Source of the DNA: Pseudorhodobacter antarcticus | GTDB lineage: Bacteria > Pseudomonadota > Alphaproteobacteria > Rhodobacterales > Rhodobacteraceae | Reading direction: 5' to 3' | Assembly (NCBI GenBank): GCA_945862465.1 | Contig: CAMAYO010000004.1 | Location: 1-64,000 of the forward strand | DNA: 64,000 nt | Part shown: positions 47,308-55,026 of the stretch, one piece after another | Numbering within the stretch: position 1 is the stretch's first letter | How the letters are laid out: each line of letters begins with the position of its first letter | Notes under the pieces: generated by a model | Databases searched by the model: none | Told to the model about the DNA's origin: nothing | What the model saw: only the letters and a program-made list of their open reading frames with translations | Position numbers and translations under genes: made by a program

Positions 47308-49728
47308 ATGAAATCCCATACACGCGTGGTGGTTATAGGCGGCGGTGTTGTCGGCTGCTCAGTTCTGTATCACCTGACCAAGCTGGGCTGGTCGGATGTG
47401 ACCTTGATTGAACGCTCAGACCTGACCTCTGGCTCGACTTGGCACGCCGCTGGCGGGTTTCATACAATCAACGGCGACACCAATATGGCGGCGCTGCAAG
47501 GCTATACGATCCGCCTGTACAAAGAGCTTGAGGCGATCACAGGCATGTCCTGCGGCTTGCACCATGTGGGCGGTGTGACGCTGGCCGATAACGAGGCACG
47601 CTTTGAGCAACTGAAAGCCGAACGCGCCAAGCACCGCTATATGGGGCTGGATACGGAAATTCTCTCTCCCGAAGAAATCTCGAAACTCACCGACGGGCTG
47701 GTGAACACCAAAGGCATCTTGGGCGGTCTTTACGACCCGCTGGATGGCCACCTTGATCCGTCGGGCACAACCCATGCCTATGCCAAAGCCGCGCGCATGG
47801 GTGGGGCAGAGATTATCTTGCACAACCGCGTGCTGGAAACCAATCCCACCAAAGACGGTTGGGAAGTTGTAACCGAAAAAGGCACGATCACCTGTGAACA
47901 CCTGGTCAACGCCGGTGGTCTTTGGGCGCGCGAAGTGGGGGCCATGGCGGGCGTTTACCTGCCGCTTCTGCCCATGGCGCACCAATATATCGTCACCGAC
48001 GATATCCCCGAAATCATGGACATTCTGAAAACCGGCCGCGAATTCCCCCATGTCATGGATCCGGGTGGCGAGTTCTACCTGCGCCAAGAAGGTCGGGGCA
48101 TGTGCATCGGCTTTTATGAAAAGCCCTGCGAGCCGTGGTCGGTTGACGGCACACCGTGGAACTTTGGCCATGAATTGCTGAACGAGCAATTCGACAAGAT
48201 CGAAGACTCGGTGAACTTTGCCTATCGCCGCATTCCCGTGCTGGAACGTTCGGGTGTTAAGCGCGTGATCCACGGGCCGTTTACCTTTGCCCCCGATGGC
48301 AACCCGCTGATCGGCCCCGTGCCGGGTCTGCGCAACTATTGGTCGGCTTGCGCTGTTATGGCGGGCTTTAGCCAAGGGGGCGGCATGGGTCTGGCGCTTG
48401 CCCAGTGGATGATCCACGGCGAGGTGGAACGCGATCCGCGTGGCTTTGATGTGGCGCGCTTTGGCAACTGGACCTCGCCCGGTTACACCGTGCCCAAGGT
48501 GATCGAAAACTACCAAATGCGCTTCTCGGTTGGCTATCCGAACGAAGAACGCCCCGCAGCCCGCCCCTTCCGCACCACGCCGATGTATGAAGTGTTCGAC
48601 AAGATGAACGCCGTCTGGGGCCAGCAATATGGGCTGGAAGTGCCCAACTACTACGCCCTGCCGGGTGAGCCGCGCTACGAAGAACCCACGTTCAAACGCT
48701 CTAACGCGTGGGAAGCGACGCGCCAAGAGGTTGTGGCTGTGCGCGAAGGCGTGGGCATCAACGAGGTGCAGAACTTTGGCAAATATCTGGTCAAAGGGCC
48801 AAATGCCCGCGCATGGCTGGATAAGATCATGGCCGGCCGCATTCCCAAACCGGGCCGCCTGTCGCTGACCCCGATGCTGGCGCATTCGGGCAAGATCATC
48901 GGTGACTTTACCGTTTCGTGCCTGTCGGAAGGCGAATTCCAACTGACGGCTTCTTACGGCGCGCAGGGCTGGCACACCCGTTGGTTTGACCAGAATGCGA
49001 TGGACGGCGTGTCGGTGGAAAACGTCTCTGACGCGCGCTCTGGCTTCCAGATTGCAGGCCCCAAAGCGCGCGAACTTCTCTCACGCGTCACCCGTTCTGA
49101 TGTTTCAGCCGAAGCGTTCAAGTTCATGGATGTGCGCAAGATGACGGTGGGCATGGCCAATTGCTTGGTGCAGCGCGTCAGCTACACCGCTGATCTCGGC
49201 TACGAGATTTTCACTGACCATATGTCTGTCCGCCAAGTCTGGGACACGCTGAATGCCGCTGGGGCCGACCTTGGCCTGCGCGCCTTTGGCATGCGCGCCA
49301 TGATGTCGCTGCGGTTGGATAAATGGTTCGGCTCGTGGGGCCGCGAATTCTCGCCCGATTATACGCCTGCCGAAACCGGCTTGGATAAGTTCATCTCGTG
49401 GAACAAGCCCTGCGACTGGATCGGCAAAGCCGCTGCCTTGGCCGAAAAGGCCAAAGGCCCGTCACGCAAGCTGGTGCCCATCGTGATCGATGTCTCGGAT
49501 GCCGATGTGGTGGCATGGGAGCCTATCTGGCTGGACGGCGGCGTTGTCGGCTGGTGCACCTCCGGCGGCTTTAGTCACTGGACAGGCAAATCCGTCGCCC
49601 AAGGCTTTATCCCCGCCGACCGCGTAGTTGACGGCCTTGCCTTAGAAGTGGAAATCTTGGGCGAGCGCCGCCCTGCCCGCGTTCACCTTGCGCCGCTGTG
49701 GGACGATCAAGGCCGCATGCGCGCCTGA
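47308..49728 (+). CDS. FAD-dependent dimethylglycine/sarcosine-dehydrogenase-like protein
   Basis: An 806-residue two-part oxidoreductase. The N-terminal DAO domain has the dinucleotide motif VVVIGGGVVGCSVLYHL and the SGSTWHAAGG segment whose His links covalently to FAD in dimethylglycine and sarcosine dehydrogenases. The C-terminal half is GcvT-like (tetrahydrofolate-binding aminomethyltransferase, for example NFGKYLVKGPNARAWLDKIM and GIMLDKWF-like RLDKWFGSWG), which captures the one-carbon unit. AAGGA six bases before ATG 47308 decides the start. The position after a Liv importer suggests an N-methylated amine as substrate. Confidence 0.88.
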   Translation: MKSHTRVVVIGGGVVGCSVLYHLTKLGWSDVTLIERSDLTSGSTWHAAGGFHTINGDTNMAALQGYTIRLYKELEAITGMSCGLHHVGGVTLADNEARFEQLKAERAKHRYMGLDTEILSPEEISKLTDGLVNTKGILGGLYDPLDGHLDPSGTTHAYAKAARMGGAEIILHNRVLETNPTKDGWEVVTEKGTITCEHLVNAGGLWAREVGAMAGVYLPLLPMAHQYIVTDDIPEIMDILKTGREFPHVMDPGGEFYLRQEGRGMCIGFYEKPCEPWSVDGTPWNFGHELLNEQFDKIEDSVNFAYRRIPVLERSGVKRVIHGPFTFAPDGNPLIGPVPGLRNYWSACAVMAGFSQGGGMGLALAQWMIHGEVERDPRGFDVARFGNWTSPGYTVPKVIENYQMRFSVGYPNEERPAARPFRTTPMYEVFDKMNAVWGQQYGLEVPNYYALPGEPRYEEPTFKRSNAWEATRQEVVAVREGVGINEVQNFGKYLVKGPNARAWLDKIMAGRIPKPGRLSLTPMLAHSGKIIGDFTVSCLSEGEFQLTASYGAQGWHTRWFDQNAMDGVSVENVSDARSGFQIAGPKARELLSRVTRSDVSAEAFKFMDVRKMTVGMANCLVQRVSYTADLGYEIFTDHMSVRQVWDTLNAAGADLGLRAFGMRAMMSLRLDKWFGSWGREFSPDYTPAETGLDKFISWNKPCDWIGKAAALAEKAKGPSRKLVPIVIDVSDADVVAWEPIWLDGGVVGWCTSGGFSHWTGKSVAQGFIPADRVVDGLALEVEILGERRPARVHLAPLWDDQGRMRA

Positions 49729-49758
49729 TCTTTTGTTAAGGCGCACATAAGCCACGCA

Positions 49759-49786
49759 GGTGCAGGGGGCTTGAAACCCCTGCACC
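49759..49786 (+). terminator. Hairpin between the flavoprotein and the nucleotidyltransferase genes
   Basis: A 10-bp stem, GGTGCAGGGG with CCCCTGCACC, and an eight-base loop. No T-run follows, and the next gene starts 22 bases later, so it may equally be a leader hairpin. Confidence 0.4.
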
Positions 49787-49808
49787 GCGGCGGACCAAAG
49801 GGAGCAAG

Positions 49809-50408
49809 ATGTCAGACCTGACCATTGTGATCCCTGCTGCTGGTGCCTCGTCGCGGATGCGCGGCACTGACAAGTTGTTAACCCTGATTGACGGCGTGGC
49901 CTTGCTGCGCCGCACCGCCTTGCTGGCGCTGCAAGCCCATCCCAGCGTGATGATCACCTTGCGTGACCCTGACACGTCGCGCAATCAGGTGGTGCAAGAT
50001 TTGGCCCTTCAGATTGTCACAATCCCCGATGCCACTTCAGGCCTGTCCGCTTCGCTGCGCGGAGCGGCGGCGCAAGCCGTTGGTCGGCTGATGATCTTGC
50101 CCGCTGACATGCCCGATCTGACGGCGCAGGATCTGAGCCTGATGATCCAAGCCTCGAACGCGGCACCCGATGCGCTTATGCGCGCCACGGCAGAGGATGG
50201 CACGCTTGGCCATCCGGTGATCTTTCCGGCAGATCTACGCGCAGCCTTTGCGACCCTCAGCGGCGATCAAGGCGCGCGGCCCATATTACAGGCCCATGCG
50301 GCCCGCCTGCACACCATAGCCCTACCCGGCCACCATGCCCTGACAGATTTGGATACGCCCGAAGCTTGGGCAACTTGGACCCAGTCGCGTGCGCTTTCGG
50401 ATAGATAA
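49809..50408 (+). CDS. MobA-like NTP transferase (MocA/CTP-type)
   Basis: A 199-residue nucleotidyltransferase. The signature VIPAAGASSRMRGTDKLLTL binds the nucleotide and LPADMPDLTAQDL binds metal. The C-terminal GHPVIFPADLRAAF and GARPILQAH match the molybdenum cofactor cytidylyltransferase family (MocA) rather than MobA guanylyltransferase. No molybdoenzyme is encoded nearby, so an unrelated nucleotidyltransferase role is possible. It stands apart, with a hairpin upstream and a 311-bp A+T-rich gap downstream. Confidence 0.85.
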   Translation: MSDLTIVIPAAGASSRMRGTDKLLTLIDGVALLRRTALLALQAHPSVMITLRDPDTSRNQVVQDLALQIVTIPDATSGLSASLRGAAAQAVGRLMILPADMPDLTAQDLSLMIQASNAAPDALMRATAEDGTLGHPVIFPADLRAAFATLSGDQGARPILQAHAARLHTIALPGHHALTDLDTPEAWATWTQSRALSDR

Positions 50409-50719
50409 AAAACCTGAAAGTTTATTTTACGCTACTTTTGCTGGCCGCCAAATCCAAAAACGACCTTATTATTCGACCTTTGGCTGTTGATTTGACAAGA
50501 TGAGCCAAGAGACATTCATAAATATGCCATAAACAAAGGTTCAAGCCGACTTGAGCATTGGAATTCCTGTCGATCAAACTTGAAGACCAACAGTTCGCCA
50601 CACCTGGTAAGTCAGCGCTCTTGCAGATCACCCCTTGATCCAAAAGCCGCTCATCTTCATGGTAGACGCGCAGCTATAAATTCGCTATCGAACGGCAGAG
50701 TTAAAGAGGATGATCGAAG
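50409..50719. other. A+T-rich intergenic region upstream of the SBP-symporter-racemase unit
   Basis: A 311-bp stretch without a credible ORF, visibly richer in A and T than its neighbours. It contains TTGACA at 50492-50497, an exact -35-type hexamer, with an A+T-rich segment (TTCATAAATATG) 18-20 bases further on, a possible promoter about 200 bases before the first gene. Directly before the binding-protein ATG is AAAGAGGATGATCGAAG with a ribosome site. No repeat or attachment site is visible. Confidence 0.4.
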
Positions 50720-51583
50720 ATGTTTAACACCCTGAAACGGACGCTCACTCTCGGCTCTTTGGTTTTTTTCGCTTTGTTTGCAAACCTCAGTGTCGCTCAA
50801 ACCGTTCAGGATGCTGACGCGCTTGCAGGACCGCCAGATTTGCTCGGCATTGCCGAACGTGGAAAACTGGTCGTGGCGATGACCTCTTTTGACAATGCAC
50901 CATTTTACAGTGTGAAAGACGGCCATCTGGAAGGCATCGATGTCGATTTAAGCGAAGATATCGCAGCCGCCCTTGGCGTCGAAGTTGAATTCGACCGCAC
51001 AGCCGAAACATTTAACGATGTGGTGGCCAAGGTCAAGAATGGCGAAGCCGACCTTGCCGTTTCCAAAATCAGCCGCACCAATTCGCGGGCTTTGGTTGTG
51101 GCTTTTTCCAACCCCTATGTCCGGCTCAAGAACGCGCTCATGTTCAACCGCCTGAGTTTGGCGCAAAAGTCGCAAGGCAAAGACCTTGGCGACTATGTGC
51201 GTGAATTCGACGGTAATCTCGGTGTGATTGAAAAATCATCCTTTGCGAACTTTGCCAAAACGCGGTTCCCGAATGCCAATATCATTGCCTTCAAAACTTG
51301 GGGCGAAGTGGTGGATGCCACGATTTCAGGCACAGTAGATGCCGCCTATCGAGACGAATTTGAGGTGCGCCGCATAGCCGAAGATCGCCCAGAAACCTCG
51401 ATCAGTCTGCGCACCGTGACCATCGGGGATGCACGCGATGCCATTGCGGTTGCGGTTCCATGGAACGCGCCGCGACTTTTGGCGATTGTGAACCAAGTGA
51501 TTGATGATCGCGCCACCGAACTGAATGCCGACGATATCATTGCGATGTATCGCAACTCAATCGCCGTCGAAGGTGCGCATTGA
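50720..51583 (+). CDS. Periplasmic amino acid-binding protein paired with an SDF symporter
   Basis: A 287-residue exported protein of SBP family 3 (the family of glutamine/glutamate/cystine-binding proteins of polar amino acid ABC systems). Signal peptide about 1-26 (cut near SVAQTVQ). The mature lobe has RGKLVVAMTSFDNAPFYSVK, VDLSEDIAAALGVEVEF and ADLAVSKISRTNSRALVVAFS, with the hinge, carboxylate-binding Arg region near AVSKISRTNSR. No ABC permease or ATPase follows; instead the next gene, one base away, is a secondary transporter. A soluble receptor for acidic amino acids feeding that carrier is the best hypothesis. Confidence 0.9.
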   Translation: MFNTLKRTLTLGSLVFFALFANLSVAQTVQDADALAGPPDLLGIAERGKLVVAMTSFDNAPFYSVKDGHLEGIDVDLSEDIAAALGVEVEFDRTAETFNDVVAKVKNGEADLAVSKISRTNSRALVVAFSNPYVRLKNALMFNRLSLAQKSQGKDLGDYVREFDGNLGVIEKSSFANFAKTRFPNANIIAFKTWGEVVDATISGTVDAAYRDEFEVRRIAEDRPETSISLRTVTIGDARDAIAVAVPWNAPRLLAIVNQVIDDRATELNADDIIAMYRNSIAVEGAH

Positions 51584-51584
51584 A

Positions 51585-52910
51585 ATGATGCGATTCATCA
51601 CAAAGCTTCTGTCAAACCCGCTGTTCATTCTAGCAACCTTGGGCGCTTCGATTCTTTTTGGGGTTAAATTCCCCGACATAAGTCAATCGCTTGATCCTAT
51701 TGGCGGTTACTACATCAGCTTTCTGAAGATGATCGTATTGCCCTACCTGTTAACAACCATCACGATTGGCATTGCCAGCGTGGCGGCTGACCCTAAGGGC
51801 GCACGCTATACATGGCGCATTGTCGTGATCTATCCGCTTTCCATGATCCTTGTTGCGGCTTTGTCGGTGGGGGCTTGCTTCCTTTTGCCCCCCGCAGGCA
51901 ACACCTCTGACGGCGAGGCGATGGCGGCGTTGGGCGCCATCGTCAACAAAGAAAGCCACGGCGACCAGTCTGCCAATCGGCTTGAAGTGACTTTGTCAAA
52001 GCCAAAAGTCAGTGAAACGCAAATTGCGACGTATCCGATCATTGACCGCTTCGTGCCGAGCAACGTGTTCGAGTCGTTGTCCCAAGGTGACAGCCTGAAA
52101 GTGGTGATCTTTTGCATCATCTTTGGCGCAGCCCTTGCCCGTCAAGACGGAGCGGGCAGTTTCAGCCTGCTTGCGAATATGAAGATCGTGCAGTCCGCCT
52201 GTATCGAAGTGATCCGTTGGCTCAACCTTTTGCTGCCCATCACGCTTTTTGCCATGGTCTCGGGACAAGTGTCCAAAGTTGGCGCAGGCCCCCTGCTGTC
52301 TCTCGCCCCCTTTGTCACCGTTCAGGTGCTGACGGCCTGTGTTTTGATCCTGATCAGTGCCCTGATTATCGCCAGGTCAGCGCGCGTGTCGCCCATCGAT
52401 GCCTTTGTGAAACTGCGCGAAACGCTCATTCTGGCTGTCACCACGCGCTCTAGCTTTGCATGCATTCCGGTGGCTGCGCGTGAACTGGTTGAAAAGCTGC
52501 ACTTCAACCGCTTTGGCACCGAATTGGTGATGCCTTTGGGCACAACGATTTGCCGAATTGGGCATGTGCAATATTTTGTCATCGGCACAATCTTCGTGTC
52601 GCAGATGTATGGCGTTGACCTGACCCTGGCGCATTATGCGCTGATCATCATCACCTCGGTCGCGGCCGGCTTTGCCTCCAGCGGCGCGTCAGGCGCTTTG
52701 GGTGTTGTGATGATCAGCATCGTCACTGACGCGCTGCATCTTCCGGTCGAAGCGGCCATTGCGCTGTTCATCGCTGTTGATCCGATCATCGATGTCTTCC
52801 GCACCACAGTGCTCGTCTATGGCAACTGCGCCTTGACGGCCATTATGACACCCTTGGAAAAAGACCCTGCCCTTTGGACCAGCGAAGCCCCAGAAGCACG
52901 GGCCGCCTGA
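51585..52910 (+). CDS. Divergent SDF/DAACS-family transporter lacking the sodium-site motifs
   Basis: A 441-residue membrane protein of the glutamate/dicarboxylate symporter fold with about eight helices and two re-entrant loops. HP1 has TTRSSFACIP (286-295) instead of the serine-rich TSSSAATLP-type; HP2 has SSGASGALG (365-373). TM7 reads PLGTTICRIGHVQ where PLGATINMDGTAL is normal: the NMDGT motif is replaced by CRIGH (323-327). In TM8 Asp403 and Arg406, the substrate-binding pair in GltPh, are kept, but the Na-site Asn and Asp are Leu410 and Asn414. It starts one base after the binding protein and overlaps the racemase by one base. Substrate is probably aspartate or glutamate; coupling is unclear. 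Confidence 0.85.
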   Translation: MMRFITKLLSNPLFILATLGASILFGVKFPDISQSLDPIGGYYISFLKMIVLPYLLTTITIGIASVAADPKGARYTWRIVVIYPLSMILVAALSVGACFLLPPAGNTSDGEAMAALGAIVNKESHGDQSANRLEVTLSKPKVSETQIATYPIIDRFVPSNVFESLSQGDSLKVVIFCIIFGAALARQDGAGSFSLLANMKIVQSACIEVIRWLNLLLPITLFAMVSGQVSKVGAGPLLSLAPFVTVQVLTACVLILISALIIARSARVSPIDAFVKLRETLILAVTTRSSFACIPVAARELVEKLHFNRFGTELVMPLGTTICRIGHVQYFVIGTIFVSQMYGVDLTLAHYALIIITSVAAGFASSGASGALGVVMISIVTDALHLPVEAAIALFIAVDPIIDVFRTTVLVYGNCALTAIMTPLEKDPALWTSEAPEARAA

Positions 52911-53620
52911 TGGGCGACCTTGTTGGTGTTCTAGGGGGTATGGGGCCAGCGGCCACAGTCGATTTTCTAAACAAGATCATCAGCTTGACCGAATCGCCCA
53001 ATGATCAAGGCCACCTGCCCGTGGTCGCCATGATCGACCCGCGCATTCCCGACAGGTCGGCCGCCATTCGTGGCGAAGGGCCCAGTCCGGAACCCAAACT
53101 GGTGTCATTGATCAAAAAACTCGAAGGCGCCGGCGCAGGCGTGATCGTTATCCCCTGTAACACATCGCATTACTGGTATGACGCCATGAGTGCAGCCACC
53201 TCGGTGCCGATCCTCAGCATGATCCAAGCCACCATCGAAAGCATTCAGGCCAGCGTGCCCGTTGGCGCATCGGTGGGGATCATGGCGACAGAGGGCACGA
53301 TTGGCGCGAATATCTACCAAAAGCCCCTGCTCGCTGCAGGCTATGTGCCGCAAGTGCTGGATCTGGAACGCCGTGTGAAGTTTGTCGAAGGCGGCATCCG
53401 CCGGGTAAAGGCAAGCGACATGCCACAAGGCCTGAAACTGCTTGAGGCGGGCTTGGCCCAGTTTATCGCCGAGGGCTGCACCCATGTGATTTTGGGCTGC
53501 ACCGAAGTGTCCTTGGCCTTTGCCGAAACGCTCAACCGGGCCGAGATTACGCTGCACGACAGCAACCTGATTTTGGCGCGCAAGACATTGCGCCATTTCG
53601 GGCGCACGCCGAAATACTAG
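52910..53620 (+). CDS. Aspartate/glutamate racemase-family enzyme
   Basis: A 236-residue cofactor-independent racemase. The start GVLGGMGPAATVDFLNKI and the two catalytic cysteines, Cys83 in VIPCNTSHYW and Cys197 in LGCTEVSLAF, are intact; this is the YgeA/aspartate racemase branch rather than MurI. ATG 52910 overlaps the symporter stop (TGATG). Cotranscription with a binding protein and carrier for acidic amino acids suggests that imported D-Asp or D-Glu is converted to the L form for use, or the reverse. The enzyme is preceded by no signal, so it is cytoplasmic. Confidence 0.92.
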   Translation: MGDLVGVLGGMGPAATVDFLNKIISLTESPNDQGHLPVVAMIDPRIPDRSAAIRGEGPSPEPKLVSLIKKLEGAGAGVIVIPCNTSHYWYDAMSAATSVPILSMIQATIESIQASVPVGASVGIMATEGTIGANIYQKPLLAAGYVPQVLDLERRVKFVEGGIRRVKASDMPQGLKLLEAGLAQFIAEGCTHVILGCTEVSLAFAETLNRAEITLHDSNLILARKTLRHFGRTPKY

Positions 53621-53635
53621 CCAAGCACTGGCACT

Positions 53636-53655
53636 GCGCGGGTCTTCACCCGCGC
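53636..53655 (+). terminator. Hairpin after the racemase gene
   Basis: GCGCGGGT, loop CTTC, ACCCGCGC: an 8-bp perfect stem ending 27 bases before the tRNA gene. A T-run (TTTTTT) occurs 16 bases further on, not immediately after, so strength is uncertain. Confidence 0.55.
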
Positions 53656-53681
53656 GTCAAAACCGCATCTGTTTTTTGAAT

Positions 53682-53765
53682 TGGTGCGGGCGGTCGGACT
53701 CGAACCGACACACCTTGCGATAACAGATTTTGAGTCTGTCGCGTCTACCATTCCGCCACGCCCGC
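53682..53765 (-). tRNA. tRNA-Leu (anticodon CAA)
   Basis: A cloverleaf read on the minus strand: acceptor stem GCGGGCG/CGCCCGC, D-arm GTGGCGGAATGGTAGACGC, anticodon stem ACAGA/TCTGT with loop CTCAAAA (anticodon CAA, reading UUG), long variable arm, T-arm GTGTCGGTTCGAGTCCGAC. The CCA end is encoded (53682-53684). The long variable arm is typical of a leucine tRNA. It lies between the racemase gene and the YqaA gene, the only tRNA in the window. Confidence 0.95.
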
Positions 53766-53909
53766 ACTGGGGCATCGTTTAATTCGCCTCAAGGGCGGCG
53801 TCAACGCCTCTCGTGGCGAATTGCGCGGCAAATGCCTGCCCTTGACCGCGGCCCACAAAACCCCCACATCGCAGGGCATAGAGTGCTCGCCCCAAACCTA
53901 AGGCCAATC

Positions 53910-54494
53910 ATGTTTCCCCGCTTGACCAAACGCTTGGAAAAAGCCGCCCAATCGCCCCATGCGCAGGGTGTTTTGGCTTTGGTGGCCTTTTTGGAAAGCT
54001 CGGTCTTTCCCGTGCCTGCCGAAGTGATCTTGGTGCCGATGTGCCTATCGCATCCGCCAAAGTCGCTCCGCTATGCCAGCCTGACTGCGGCGGCCTCGGT
54101 TCTGGGTGGGATTTTTGGCTGGATGATTGGCCATTATCTCTTTGGATTGGTCGCCGCCCCGCTGCTGACGTTCTGGCACGCTATGCCCGCCTTTGAGGCG
54201 CTTAAGGCAGAAACCGGGATGGGGATGATTCTAGTGCTTCTGTTGACCTCGGGTCTGGCACACCTGCCCCCAATGAAAGTTGTCACCATATTGGCGGGGG
54301 CTGTGGGATTTAACCTGTGGCTGTTCATCTTGGCCGCTATCGTGGCCCGAGGGGGTAAGTTCCTTTTGATGGGCTGGGCTTTGCAACGCTACGGCGCCCC
54401 TTTGGCCGAGGCTTTGGCCAAACGCATGGCGCTTGTGGCGGGGATTGTGAGTGTTGGGGTGATCGTCGCACTTGGGGTAAAGTTTTATGGCTAA
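53910..54494 (+). CDS. YqaA/VTT-domain membrane protein
   Basis: A 194-residue membrane protein with about five hydrophobic stretches. The DedA/VTT-like signature is FLESSVFPVPAEVILVPMCL near residue 28, then GGIFGWMIGHYLFG and the conserved MKVVTILAGAVGFNLWLFI. Homologues (YqaA/SNARE-associated, DedA superfamily) include lipid-carrier flippases; its own substrate is unknown. The frame reaches back 60 codons into the tRNA and is trimmed to ATG 53910, after CTAAGG. It overlaps dsbB by eight bases. Confidence 0.88.
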   Translation: MFPRLTKRLEKAAQSPHAQGVLALVAFLESSVFPVPAEVILVPMCLSHPPKSLRYASLTAAASVLGGIFGWMIGHYLFGLVAAPLLTFWHAMPAFEALKAETGMGMILVLLLTSGLAHLPPMKVVTILAGAVGFNLWLFILAAIVARGGKFLLMGWALQRYGAPLAEALAKRMALVAGIVSVGVIVALGVKFYG

Positions 54495-54969
54495 GGCCCC
54501 GTCGCGCAGTGCCCTGATCGCTTTGGCCTCAGCGGGGTCTTTCTTGGCCCTCGCAGCGGCCTATGCCTTTCAATATCTGGGCGGTTTGGCGCCGTGCCAT
54601 TTGTGCTGGTTGCAACGCTATCCGCATTTTGCGGCCCTTGGCTTAGGCCTCTTGGCCTTGATGATCCGCCTGCCCGTCTTGGCGCGTCTGCTGGCCCTTG
54701 CAGGGGGGGCAGCGGCACTCACCACCTCGGCAGTCGGTGCCTATCACACCGGTGTTGAGCGCCACTGGTGGCCCGGCCCCTCCACCTGCACCTCTGGCTC
54801 GATCACCAATGTCTCAGCCAAGGATTTGTTGGCACAAATCCAAGCCGCCCCCGTCGTGAAATGCGATGAGGTGGCGTGGCAGATGCTCAGCCTGTCCATG
54901 GCCTCGTGGAACATGGTGTTTTCGCTGGGCTTGGCGGTGCTGTGGCTGATGGCGTCAAGAAAGCACTAA
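54487..54969 (+). CDS. dsbB: Disulfide bond formation protein DsbB
   Basis: A 160-residue quinone-dependent oxidant of DsbA with four helices. The first periplasmic pair is Cys37-x-x-Cys40 (PCHLCWLQRYPH) and the second pair Cys101 and Cys126 (STCTSGS and VKCDEV). Known enzymes pass electrons to ubiquinone, as complex I does. It overlaps the YqaA gene by eight bases, so both are cotranscribed. The overlap and shared membrane location are all that links their functions. Confidence 0.94.
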   Translation: MAKAPSRSALIALASAGSFLALAAAYAFQYLGGLAPCHLCWLQRYPHFAALGLGLLALMIRLPVLARLLALAGGAAALTTSAVGAYHTGVERHWWPGPSTCTSGSITNVSAKDLLAQIQAAPVVKCDEVAWQMLSLSMASWNMVFSLGLAVLWLMASRKH

Positions 54970-55026
54970 AGCCCTCACTTTTCAGACGTGCCCAAATATC
55001 CATTCAACGTCAGCCCATAAGCGCCC

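Noticed and set aside
47416-48975. 519-codon minus-strand ORF opposite the dimethylglycine-dehydrogenase-like gene
   Set aside because: His/Arg-rich shadow frame of a clear coding gene on the other strand.
53682-53765. Attachment-site duplication at tRNA-Leu
   Set aside because: No second copy of the tRNA 3' end was seen on the far side of the 50409-53620 unit.
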